A DNA stretch of 5,368 nucleotides from the NCBI GenBank assembly GCA_001795345.1, contig MGON01000065.1, positions 1-5,368 of the forward strand. The letters run 5' to 3'. Numbering within the stretch: position 1 is the first letter of the stretch; each line of letters opens with the position of its first letter. The notes under the pieces are model-generated. The model did not search any database. It saw only the letters and a list, made by a program, of their open reading frames with translations, and was not told where the DNA came from. The DNA comes from Chloroflexi bacterium RIFCSPLOWO2_02_FULL_71_16. GTDB taxonomy: Bacteria > Chloroflexota > Limnocylindria > P2-11E. This document shows, one piece after another, positions 1 to 5,368 of this stretch. The position numbers and the translations under genes were made by a program.

Positions 1-129
1 GAGAGCGAGGACGCCGCGCTCGATGGCGACGTCCACGTGGCTCGCGAGCGTACGGAGCTGCCGCTGCAGCGAGACGAGACCCTCGTCGAGGGCGGCGCGC
101 GAGTGGATCGTTCGCTGCTCGCCGGTCAT
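1..129 (-). CDS. phoU: Phosphate signalling regulator PhoU (N-terminal fragment, cut by the window edge)
   Basis: Only the first 43 codons are visible; the gene continues past the left edge. PhoU proteins are helical cytoplasmic regulators that couple the Pst transporter to PhoR and repress the Pho regulon when phosphate is plentiful. The fragment reads as one amphipathic helix with regularly spaced Leu, His and Val residues, ending in [12 protein letters not shown]. This matches the usual start of PhoU (a helix with L..L..L...V..AIE.A..AL). The ATG at 129-127 overlaps the pstB stop in an ATGA, which is a typical translational-coupling junction, and no clear Shine-Dalgarno sequence precedes it. 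Position immediately after pstB is the classical one for phoU and carries much of the weight, since the fragment is short. Confidence 0.87.
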   Translation of the reverse strand, partial: MTGEQRTIHSRAALDEGLVSLQRQLRTLASHVDVAIERGVLAL

Positions 130-950
130 CCGAAGCGCCCGGTGATGTATGCCTCGGTCCGCTCGTCCGCGGGCCTCGTGAACAGATCGCGGGTCGGCCC
201 GAACTCGACGAGCTCGCCGGTGCGCTCCTCGCCCGCGAGGAGGAACGCCGTGAGGTCGGACACGCGCGACGCCTGCTGCATGTTGTGCGTGACGATGACG
301 ATGGAGTAGTCGCGCGCGAGGTCGGTGATGAGCTCCTCGATGCGGTACGTCGCGATCGGATCGAGCGCCGAGCAGGGCTCGTCCATCAGGAGCACGTCCG
401 GCTCGACCGCGAGCGCGCGCGCGATGCAGAGGCGCTGCTGCTGGCCGCCCGAAAGTGCGAGGCCGGAGGCGCCGAGCTTGTCCTTCACCTCGTCCCAGAG
501 GACCGCGCGGCGAAGCGACCCCTCGACGACCTCATGCATGTTCCCGGTGTAGCCGTTGATGCGCGGTCCGAAGGCCACGTTGTCGAAGACGGACTTCGGG
601 AAGGGGTTCGGCTTCTGGAACACCATGCCGATGTGCCGGCGGAGCAGGACTGGGTCGGCCGCCGGCCCGTAGATGTCCTCGTCGTGGTACGTGACGTGAC
701 CCTCGGCGCGGAAGCCCGGGATAAGGTCGTTCATGCGGTCCAGGCAGCGTATGAGCGTGCTCTTGCCGCATCCCGAAGGCCCGATGATCGCGGTGACACG
801 GTTCTTCGGGATGTCGAACGTGATGTTGCGCAGCGCTTGCGCCGCTCCATACCAGGCGGAGAGGCCGCGCAGCTCGAAGACGCGCTCGAGCTTGGCCGGG
901 TCGGAGACGCGCTCGGCGACGGGCTCCGGCGCGCGCATCGCGCTCACCAT
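126..950 (-). CDS. pstB: Phosphate import ATP-binding protein PstB
   Basis: This 274-residue ABC ATPase hydrolyses ATP at the cytoplasmic face of the membrane to drive phosphate import through PstC and PstA. All nucleotide-binding motifs are intact: Walker [10 protein letters not shown] at 57-65, Q-loop in FQKPNPFP at 111-118, signature LSGGQQQR at 166-173, Walker B VLLMDEP at 186-192 with catalytic Glu191, D-loop SALD at 194-197 and switch His222 in [20 protein letters not shown] and the RCLDRMNDL stretch after Walker A are typical of PstB rather than of other importers. Length is normal. I chose ATG 950 because a G-rich run lies just upstream. It overlaps the pstA stop by 7 nt (ATGGTGA). 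GTG 947 (a 4-nt overlap) and ATG 938 are in-frame alternatives that would trim only the variable N-terminus. The stop overlaps the phoU start. Confidence 0.97.
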   Translation of the reverse strand: MVSAMRAPEPVAERVSDPAKLERVFELRGLSAWYGAAQALRNITFDIPKNRVTAIIGPSGCGKSTLIRCLDRMNDLIPGFRAEGHVTYHDEDIYGPAADPVLLRRHIGMVFQKPNPFPKSVFDNVAFGPRINGYTGNMHEVVEGSLRRAVLWDEVKDKLGASGLALSGGQQQRLCIARALAVEPDVLLMDEPCSALDPIATYRIEELITDLARDYSIVIVTHNMQQASRVSDLTAFLLAGEERTGELVEFGPTRDLFTRPADERTEAYITGRFG

Positions 951-1834
951 CCGACCCCCCGGCGGGCGCGGTCGCGAAGGACGATCGCGACGGCGTTCAT
1001 CGTTAGGAGCATGACGAGCAGCACGATGATCGCGCTCGCCGCGATCGCGTGGAAGGCTGCCTGTGGTTTGCTCACCCAGATGAAGATCTGGATCGGCAGG
1101 ATGGTGAACGAGTCGAGCAGGCTGTCCGGCAGGAACGCGATGAACGCGATGCTCGAGATGAGGATGATCGGCGCCGCCTCGCCGATGGCCCGCGACAGCG
1201 CGAGGATCGTGCCGGTGAGGATGCCCGGGAGCGCGGCCGGCAGGACGTGGTGCCGGATCGTCTCCCAGCGCGTCGCCCCGAGCGCGAAGGACGCGTGCCG
1301 GAGGCCCGACGGCACCGCGCGCAGCGCCTCCTGGGCGTTGATGATCACGATCGGCAGTACCAGGATCGCGATCGTCAGGCCGCCGGCCAGGAGGCTGCGC
1401 TGCAGCGACAGCGCGCGCACGAAGACCGCGAGACCGAGCATCCCGTAGATGATCGACGGCACGCCGGCGAGGTTGCCGATGTTCGTCTCGAGGATCCGCC
1501 GGAGCGGACCGGGCGAGACGTACTCCTCGAGCCAGACCGCGGAAGCGATGCCGATGGGGAAGGCGACGGCAACGACGATGACGGCCACGTAGAAAGTGCC
1601 CACGAGCGCCGCGAGCAGCCCCGACCGCTCGGCGAAGCGCGACGGGTAGCTCGTCAGGAACTGCCATGAGAGGCCCGGCGCTCCCTTGATGAGCGTGTCG
1701 GCGAGGAGCACGACGAGCGCGAGGATGCCGAGGGCCGTCGCCGCGTAGCAGAGGAGCAGGAACAGGCGACCGGACCTGCGCCGGCCGGCGACGGTCGGCC
1801 GCCACCGCATTCGCTCCGCGACCGCGGCGCTCAC
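944..1834 (-). CDS. pstA: Phosphate ABC transporter permease PstA
   Basis: PstA is one of the two inner-membrane subunits of the Pst channel; it pairs with PstC and docks on PstB. The 296-residue product starts with a basic cytoplasmic tail (many Arg at 8-23), then has hydrophobic segments at about 24-46, 72-100, 117-140, 147-167, 198-232 and 262-287, consistent with six membrane spans. The EAA coupling loop is at about 180-206 ([21 protein letters not shown]), followed by [10 protein letters not shown] at 213-222, a hallmark of PstA/PstC. The [12 protein letters not shown] segment near 56-67 is typical of PstA and separates it from PstC. GTG 1834 overlaps the pstC stop in GTGA and was chosen as the coupled start. 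ATG 1810, with GGAG three bases upstream, is the alternative (288 residues). The stop overlaps the pstB start. Confidence 0.95.
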   Translation of the reverse strand: MSAAVAERMRWRPTVAGRRRSGRLFLLLCYAATALGILALVVLLADTLIKGAPGLSWQFLTSYPSRFAERSGLLAALVGTFYVAVIVVAVAFPIGIASAVWLEEYVSPGPLRRILETNIGNLAGVPSIIYGMLGLAVFVRALSLQRSLLAGGLTIAILVLPIVIINAQEALRAVPSGLRHASFALGATRWETIRHHVLPAALPGILTGTILALSRAIGEAAPIILISSIAFIAFLPDSLLDSFTILPIQIFIWVSKPQAAFHAIAASAIIVLLVMLLTMNAVAIVLRDRARRGVGW

Positions 1835-2784
1835 TGGTAGACGTTCCGGAAGCGCCGCACGAACAGCTGGCTGACCACGTTCAGCGCGAGCGTCATGACG
1901 AAGAGCGTCATGCCTACGGCGAAGATCGTGCGGAACTCGAGCGACTGCTGCGGTGTGTCTCCGAGGGACACCTGCGCGATGTAGCCGGTCATCGTCTGGA
2001 TCGACCTCGTCGGGTCGAGCGTCAGGACCGGCGTCGAGCCGGCGGCGATCGCGACCGCCATCGTCTCGCCGATGGCGCGCGAGATGGCCAGGATGAAGGA
2101 CGCCGCGATGCCTGACAGCGCGGCCGGGACGACGACGCGGACCGCCACCTCGAGGTCGGTCGCGCCGAGCGCGAACGCGCCTTCGCGGAGCGACCGCGGG
2201 ACGGCGGCCATGGCGTCCTCGCTGATCGTGGCGACGAGCGGCAGCACCATCAGGCCGACGACGATCCCAGCGGCGGCCGCGTTGAAGACGTCCGTCCCGG
2301 GAATGAGCGGCTGAAGCAGGTTCGGCGTGACGAACGTGAGCGCGAAGTAGCCGAAGACGACCGTCGGGATCCCGGCGAGGACCTCGAGGAACGGCTTCAC
2401 GATGGACCGCGTCCGCACGCCGGCGTACTCGGCCAGGTAGATCGCGATCACGAGGCCGAGCGGCATCGCGATGAGGCCCGCGATGCCCGCGACGAGCAAG
2501 GTCCCGCCTACGAGCGGCAGGACGCCGAAGTGCTTGGGTTCGAACAGCGGTGCCCATTCGGTGCCGAGCACGAAGTCGAAGAACGGGACCACGCGGAAGA
2601 ACTCGAACGTCTCGAAGACGAGAACGAGCACGATGCCGAACGTCGTGAGGACGCTGACGGCGGCCGCGGCGAGGAGGACCGTGTTCACGACGCGCTCCGT
2701 GGCGCGCCTGCGCGCAAGCGAGCGCGCCGGCCTCGGTGGCCGGCGCGCGCCCCCGAGGCTCGCCTGTGCGCTCGTGGTCGTCAC
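1831..2784 (-). CDS. pstC: Phosphate ABC transporter permease PstC
   Basis: PstC is the second transmembrane subunit of the phosphate importer. The 317-residue product has a 30-residue Arg/Pro/Ala-rich cytoplasmic tail and hydrophobic segments at about 33-58, 89-120, 130-152, 168-187, 218-248 and 286-309. The [14 protein letters not shown] segment at 86-99 and IYLAEYA at 115-121 are family hallmarks. The EAA loop lies at about 203-225 ([10 protein letters not shown] then VVVPAALSG), followed by SRAIGETMA at 235-243. Arg236 and Glu240 there align with the Arg/Glu pair reported as needed for transport in E. coli PstC (from memory: R237 and E241). GTG 2784 directly abuts the pstS TAG stop with no gap and no recognisable Shine-Dalgarno sequence, so re-initiation after pstS is likely. 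The N-terminal tail is encoded by an unusually GC-rich stretch containing an inverted repeat. Confidence 0.96.
   Translation of the reverse strand: MTTTSAQASLGGARRPPRPARSLARRRATERVVNTVLLAAAAVSVLTTFGIVLVLVFETFEFFRVVPFFDFVLGTEWAPLFEPKHFGVLPLVGGTLLVAGIAGLIAMPLGLVIAIYLAEYAGVRTRSIVKPFLEVLAGIPTVVFGYFALTFVTPNLLQPLIPGTDVFNAAAAGIVVGLMVLPLVATISEDAMAAVPRSLREGAFALGATDLEVAVRVVVPAALSGIAASFILAISRAIGETMAVAIAAGSTPVLTLDPTRSIQTMTGYIAQVSLGDTPQQSLEFRTIFAVGMTLFVMTLALNVVSQLFVRRFRNVYQ
2722..2748 (-). repeat. Perfect 11-bp GC-rich inverted repeat inside the start of pstC
   Basis: Bases 2722-2732 (GCGCGCCGGCC on the plus strand) and 2738-2748 (GGCCGGCGCGC) are exact reverse complements separated by five bases (TCGGT). 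In the pstC message this gives an 11-bp all-G/C stem with a five-base loop beginning 37 nt after the first base of the GTG start. There is no U-tract, so it is not an intrinsic terminator. The arm at 2722-2728 can instead pair with 2701-2707 (GGCGCGC, a 7-bp stem), making two mutually exclusive folds. The region encodes an Arg/Ala/Pro-rich tail, so codon bias could create the palindrome by chance. A role in mRNA stability or in pstS/pstC stoichiometry is inference. Confidence 0.6.
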
Positions 2785-3741
2785 CTACGGCGCCGAGATG
2801 GCCGCGAGCCCGTCGGCATAGACCTTCTCCGGGGCGGCGATGTATCCGACGTCGCTGATGAGCCCTCGCGACTCGTTGCTCAGGTAGTACTTGACGAATG
2901 CCATCACCTCGGGGCGCTTGAGCGACTCGGTCCTCGGGTAGATGAAGATCGGCCGCGCCAGGGGCTTGTAGGCGTAGCTCTCGATCGTCTGCGGGGTCGG
3001 CTCGACGCAGCCAGCGCCGCCGCCCGCGTCGATCTTCAGGACCTTCAGTTTGTCGGCGTTCTCGACGAAGTACGCGAAGCCGAAGTACCCGACCGCGCCG
3101 CGGTTCCCTGACACGCCCTGGACCAGGATGTTGTCGTCCTCGCTGGCGGTGAAGTCGGAGCGGCTCTGCTTCTCCTTGCCGTTGATGGCCTCGGTGAAGT
3201 AGTCGAACGTGCCGGAGTCCGTGCCGGGCCCGTAGAGCTTCAGCTCCATGTCGGGAAAGCCGGGGCGCACGTCCTTCCAGCTCTTCACCGTGCTGCCGGC
3301 GTCCCAGATCTTCCTGAGCTCGGCGGTCGTGAGGCAATCGACGAAGTCGTTCTGCTTGTTCACGACGACGGACAGCCCGTCGATGGCGACCTGGAGCTCC
3401 TTGTAGGCGATGCCGTTCTTCTCGCACTCGGCCCTCTCGCTCTCCTTGATGTGACGGGACGCGTCGGAGATGTCGGTCTCGCCGGCGCAGAACTTCTTGA
3501 AGCCGCCGCCCGTGCCGGAGATGCCGACCGTGATCCGGACGTCGGGGTTCAGCCTCTGGAACTCCTCGGCCATCGCCTCGGAGATGGGGAAGACGGTGCT
3601 CGATCCGTCGATCCGGACGGTGCCGGACAGCCTGGTCTGCGCGTCACCCGGCCCCGCCTGCTCCTGCGCGCCGCCGCACGCGGCCAGGACGAGCGTGAGC
3701 ACCGCGATGATCGCCGAACGTGCCGCCGCGCTGCTGTGCAT
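2785..3741 (-). CDS. pstS: Phosphate-binding lipoprotein PstS
   Basis: PstS captures inorganic phosphate outside the cytoplasmic membrane and delivers it to PstC/PstA. The 318-residue precursor has a lipoprotein signal: a charged start, a hydrophobic core at about 9-21 and lipobox LAAC ending at Cys22, so the mature protein should be lipid-anchored. Ligand-site motifs are DGSSTVFP at 45-52, [12 protein letters not shown] at 73-84, [10 protein letters not shown] at 87-96 and [10 protein letters not shown] at 173-182. The C-terminal part has GYFGFAYF and the ARPIFIYPR strand near 262-270. Four further cysteines (85, 106, 136, 245) sit in the mature protein; they look like those of the cysteine-bearing PstS class seen in cyanobacteria, Chloroflexota and relatives, an assignment made from memory. 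ATG 3741 is supported by GGAGG five bases upstream and by giving a proper signal peptide. It is the first gene after the putative PHO-box promoter region. Confidence 0.97.
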   Translation of the reverse strand: MHSSAAARSAIIAVLTLVLAACGGAQEQAGPGDAQTRLSGTVRIDGSSTVFPISEAMAEEFQRLNPDVRITVGISGTGGGFKKFCAGETDISDASRHIKESERAECEKNGIAYKELQVAIDGLSVVVNKQNDFVDCLTTAELRKIWDAGSTVKSWKDVRPGFPDMELKLYGPGTDSGTFDYFTEAINGKEKQSRSDFTASEDDNILVQGVSGNRGAVGYFGFAYFVENADKLKVLKIDAGGGAGCVEPTPQTIESYAYKPLARPIFIYPRTESLKRPEVMAFVKYYLSNESRGLISDVGYIAAPEKVYADGLAAISAP

Positions 3742-3746
3742 CGATA

Positions 3747-3751
3747 CCTCC
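3747..3751 (-). promoter_or_regulatory. Ribosome binding site of pstS (GGAGG)
   Basis: GGAGG reads on the minus strand five bases before ATG 3741. It is the strongest Shine-Dalgarno sequence seen at any gene start in the window and decides the pstS start over an upstream in-frame ATG at 3783. It fits the expectation that the binding protein is made in larger amounts than the downstream permeases, which lack comparable sites. Confidence 0.85.
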
Positions 3752-3787
3752 ACACCCTTTCGCGCAGCACACAGCGTCGCCATCGTC

Positions 3788-3848
3788 GGTGAGGTCGAGG
3801 TGCTGGCGGGTGCGGGGTCGGTGAGGGGCCGGTGAGATCCGTGTGAAC
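3788..3848 (-). promoter_or_regulatory. Putative PHO box: six tandem PhoB/PhoP-binding half-sites upstream of pstS
   Basis: Reading the minus strand toward pstS, six related heptamers begin at 3848 (GTTCACA), 3837 (TCTCACC), 3826 (CCTCACC), 3815 (CCGCACC), 3805 (CAGCACC) and 3794 (CCTCACC). The spacing is 11, 11, 11, 10 and 11 bp, so all face the same side of the helix. Direct repeats of about 7 bp with 4-bp spacers are the known layout of PhoB/PhoP operators, and the TTCAC(C) core resembles the GTTCACC units described for Streptomyces PhoP. The array starts at the last base of the phoB stop codon and ends 46 bp before the pstS ATG. I see no convincing -10 element between it and the ribosome binding site, so the exact promoter is not placed. 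Binding by the PhoB encoded next door is inferred. Confidence 0.8.
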
Positions 3849-4540
3849 TATTCGCCGTGGTCGCGGAAGCGGTAGCCGACGCCTCGGACGGTCTCGATCC
3901 ACCGCGGCCGATCGGCGCTCTCGCCGAGGGCTTGCCGCAGCGTTCGGACGTGAGTGTCGACGGTGCGCATGTCACCGGCCCAGTCCTGGCCCCAGACCCC
4001 GGCCAGTAGCTGCTCACGCGTCGCGACGACCCCGGGCCGGGACATCAGGAAGACCAGCAGGTCGAACTCCTTGGCGGTCAGACGCACCTCCGCGTCGTCA
4101 CGAATCACGCGTCGCTTGGGGGTGTCGACGACGAGGCCGCTCGCGCGCAGCTGGGCGGGCTCGTCCACCTGGGCCGCCCGGCGCGCGCGGCGCAGCAGTG
4201 CGCGGATGCGGGCCACGAGCTCGCGCGTCGAGAAGGGCTTCCCGATGTGATCGTCGGCGCCTATCTCCAGGCCGACGATCCGGTCTACCTCACTGTCCCG
4301 GGCGGTGAGCAGCAGGATCGGCACGTCGCTCTCGCGCCGGATGCGCCGGCAGACCTCCAGACCGTCGATCCCCGGGAGCATCACGTCGAGGATCACGACG
4401 TCGGGCCGCGCTGCGCGGAACTGCGCGAGGGCGCGCCGGCCGTCCTCCGCGGTGATCACGTCATAGCCTTCCTGACGTAGCGCGTAGCCCAGCGCGTGCC
4501 GCAGGTTCTCCTCGTCGTCGACGAGCAGCACCCGTGTCAC
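3848..4540 (-). CDS. phoB: Phosphate regulon response regulator PhoB/PhoP (OmpR family)
   Basis: This 230-residue two-domain transcription factor is the likely partner of PhoR and activator of pst. The receiver domain (about 1-118) has the acidic pair Asp8-Asp9, phospho-acceptor Asp52 in VILDVMLPG, Thr79 in LLLTARD and Lys101 in GKPF. The winged-helix DNA-binding domain (about 131-227) has LTAKEFDLLVFL at 154-165, the recognition-helix region RTVDTHVRTLRQAL at 192-205 and the wing VRGVGYRF at 218-225. Length is normal for the family. The GTG at 4540 overlaps the phoR stop in GTGA; the next in-frame GTG (4531) would remove three residues of strand 1 and is less likely. Domain type is certain. 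The PhoB assignment rests on the adjoining phoR and pst genes; the name phoP would apply if the organism is an actinobacterium. Confidence 0.95.
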   Translation of the reverse strand: MTRVLLVDDEENLRHALGYALRQEGYDVITAEDGRRALAQFRAARPDVVILDVMLPGIDGLEVCRRIRRESDVPILLLTARDSEVDRIVGLEIGADDHIGKPFSTRELVARIRALLRRARRAAQVDEPAQLRASGLVVDTPKRRVIRDDAEVRLTAKEFDLLVFLMSRPGVVATREQLLAGVWGQDWAGDMRTVDTHVRTLRQALGESADRPRWIETVRGVGYRFRDHGE

Positions 4541-5368
4541 GGGCCGGCGACCGGAAGCGTGAACGTGAACGTGCTGCCGCGCCCGGGACCTTCGCTGTCG
4601 GCGGAGATCGTCCCGCCGTGCGCGTGCACGATGTGCTTGGCGATCGCGAGCCCGAGGCCTGTGCCCCCTCCGGCGCGCGAGCGCTCGCCCTTGTAGAAGC
4701 GCTCGAAGATGCGCTCCAGCTCATCAGCCATGAGGCCTGTCCCCGTATCGCGCACGCGCACCAGTACCCAGCCGTCCTCGCGCGCCGCCGAGACGTCGAC
4801 GTTCCCTCCCGACGGAGTGAACTTGATCGCGTTGTGCAGCAGGTTGATGAGGGCCTGGCCGATCATCTGCGGGTCCACGCGGACTCGCGGCAGATCCGCG
4901 AGGGCACCGACCGTGAGGCGCACCGAGGCTCGGTCGGCGAGCGGATGGAGCCGAGCGATCGCCCGGTCGACCAGCTCGGCGGCGCCGACGTCCTCGAGCC
5001 GCGGCGTGTCCTCGCCGCTCTCCACACGGCTCAGCGCGAGAAGCTCGGAGACGAGCTGGGCGAGACCGTCGACCTCCGTGTGCATGCGGGCGAGGAAGTC
5101 CCGCGCCGCAGAGGGGTCCTTCATCGCTCCACCTTCGAGCGTCTCGACGATCGCCTTGAGCGACGAGATCGGCGTGCGTAGCTCATGGGAGACGTTCGCG
5201 ACGAAGTCGCGCCGCACGCTCTCGAGACGCCGCATCCGCGAGAGGTCCTGCATGGCGACGAGGACGTCCCCGCTGGACAGCGCGCGCGCCACGACCTGGA
5301 TGTACCGCGCCGGCGCGCTCCGCTCGATCACGGCCGTGACCTCTCCCTCGCTCCGGGCGCGCCGGGCG
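4537..5368 (-). CDS. phoR: Phosphate regulon sensor histidine kinase PhoR (C-terminal 276 residues; 5' end outside the window)
   Basis: The frame is open through the right edge, so the true start lies beyond 5368; the GTG at 5331 is internal. Positions are counted in the visible fragment. The first 45 residues look like the end of a PAS domain (RYIQVVARAL, then SGDVLVAMQDLS), which in PhoR leads into the dimerisation helices. His61 in VANVSHELRTP is the phospho-acceptor. The ATPase domain has N-box NLLHNAIKFTP at 175-185, G1 DTGTGL at 207-212, F-box FERFYKG at 221-227 and G2 GGTGLGLAI at 234-242, so both kinase parts are intact. RRDFVANVSHELRTP after a PAS tail is typical of PhoR. Any sensor membrane segments are outside the window. 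It overlaps phoB by 4 nt, with the kinase first, the reverse of the usual phoB-phoR order. Confidence 0.93.
   Translation of the reverse strand, partial: ARRARSEGEVTAVIERSAPARYIQVVARALSSGDVLVAMQDLSRMRRLESVRRDFVANVSHELRTPISSLKAIVETLEGGAMKDPSAARDFLARMHTEVDGLAQLVSELLALSRVESGEDTPRLEDVGAAELVDRAIARLHPLADRASVRLTVGALADLPRVRVDPQMIGQALINLLHNAIKFTPSGGNVDVSAAREDGWVLVRVRDTGTGLMADELERIFERFYKGERSRAGGGTGLGLAIAKHIVHAHGGTISADSEGPGRGSTFTFTLPVAGP

Noticed and set aside
285..1448. Long plus-strand open frame (387 codons) antisense to pstB and pstA
   Set aside because: It lies opposite two clear transporter genes, is Arg/Asp-rich low-complexity sequence, and shows no domain. Such frames are expected opposite high-GC genes with strong third-position bias.
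126..1805. A 559-codon minus-strand frame ending with pstB
   Set aside because: The first half is an out-of-frame reading of pstA. PstB begins at or near 950, at the overlap with the pstA stop, and has normal length.
2530..3111. Plus-strand open frame (193 codons) spanning the pstS/pstC junction
   Set aside because: It is antisense to two genes with clear family motifs, has an Arg/Glu/Asp-rich composition typical of a reverse-complement frame, and has no supporting start context.
944..3427. A single 827-codon minus-strand frame ending with pstA
   Set aside because: Only the last 296 codons match PstA. The rest is an out-of-frame reading of pstS and pstC, not a fusion protein.
3739..3783. 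Upstream in-frame ATG (3783) as the pstS start
   Set aside because: It would add 14 residues before the signal peptide and has no ribosome binding site, while ATG 3741 has GGAGG at ideal spacing and yields a normal lipoprotein signal.
4227..4254. PhoB receiver motif DDHIGKPF differing from the common DDYITKPF
   Set aside because: The essential Lys101 and the cis-proline are present, and substitutions at the neighbouring positions are tolerated across OmpR-family regulators, so this is ordinary variation.
4557..4571. Tandem GTGAAC-like repeat (gcgtgaacgtgaacg)
   Set aside because: It encodes the alternating Thr-Phe-Thr-Phe-Thr strand at the PhoR C-terminus, so protein sequence explains it; two copies inside a conserved coding region are not a regulatory repeat.
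4534..5181. Plus-strand open frame (215 codons) antisense to phoR
   Set aside because: It is a shadow of the kinase gene, whose H, N, G1, F and G2 motifs are intact on the minus strand. The plus frame gives a charged composition with no recognisable motif.

Overview
The window is a high-GC bacterial chromosomal segment carrying a nearly complete phosphate-starvation (Pho) locus, read entirely from the minus strand. In transcription order (right to left) it holds phoR (5' part outside the window), phoB, pstS, pstC, pstA, pstB and the first 43 codons of phoU. Coding density is near total. The third-position G/C bias, GTG starts and Arg/Ala/Val-rich proteins fit a high-GC lineage such as an actinobacterium, Chloroflexota or Rokubacteria-like bacterium. 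PstS is a lipoprotein of the class with cysteines and a GTDSGTF motif. The sequence alone does not fix the phylum.

Region by region: 4537-5368 is the kinase half of the sensor PhoR, and 3848-4540 is its response regulator PhoB/PhoP, joined by a 4-nt GTGA overlap. Bases 3742-3847 form the only real intergenic gap. It contains a tandem array of six 7-bp elements (consensus CCTCACC) at 10-11 bp spacing on the transcribed-sense strand, which has the architecture of a PhoB/PhoP (PHO) box, followed by a strong GGAGG ribosome binding site for pstS. Bases 126-3741 encode the Pst transporter: lipoprotein PstS, permeases PstC and PstA, and ATPase PstB. PhoU runs off the left edge. After pstS every junction is abutting or overlapping, so the cistrons are probably translationally coupled.

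Together this is a closed regulatory circuit. PstSCAB imports phosphate. PstSCAB with PhoU reports sufficiency to PhoR. PhoR phosphorylates PhoB when phosphate is low, and PhoB most likely binds the array in front of pstS to induce the transporter. I see no mobile element, CRISPR, RNA gene or unknown system. The most interesting items are the PHO-box array, the sensor-first gene order, and a perfect GC-rich inverted repeat near the start of pstC with a competing alternative pairing.
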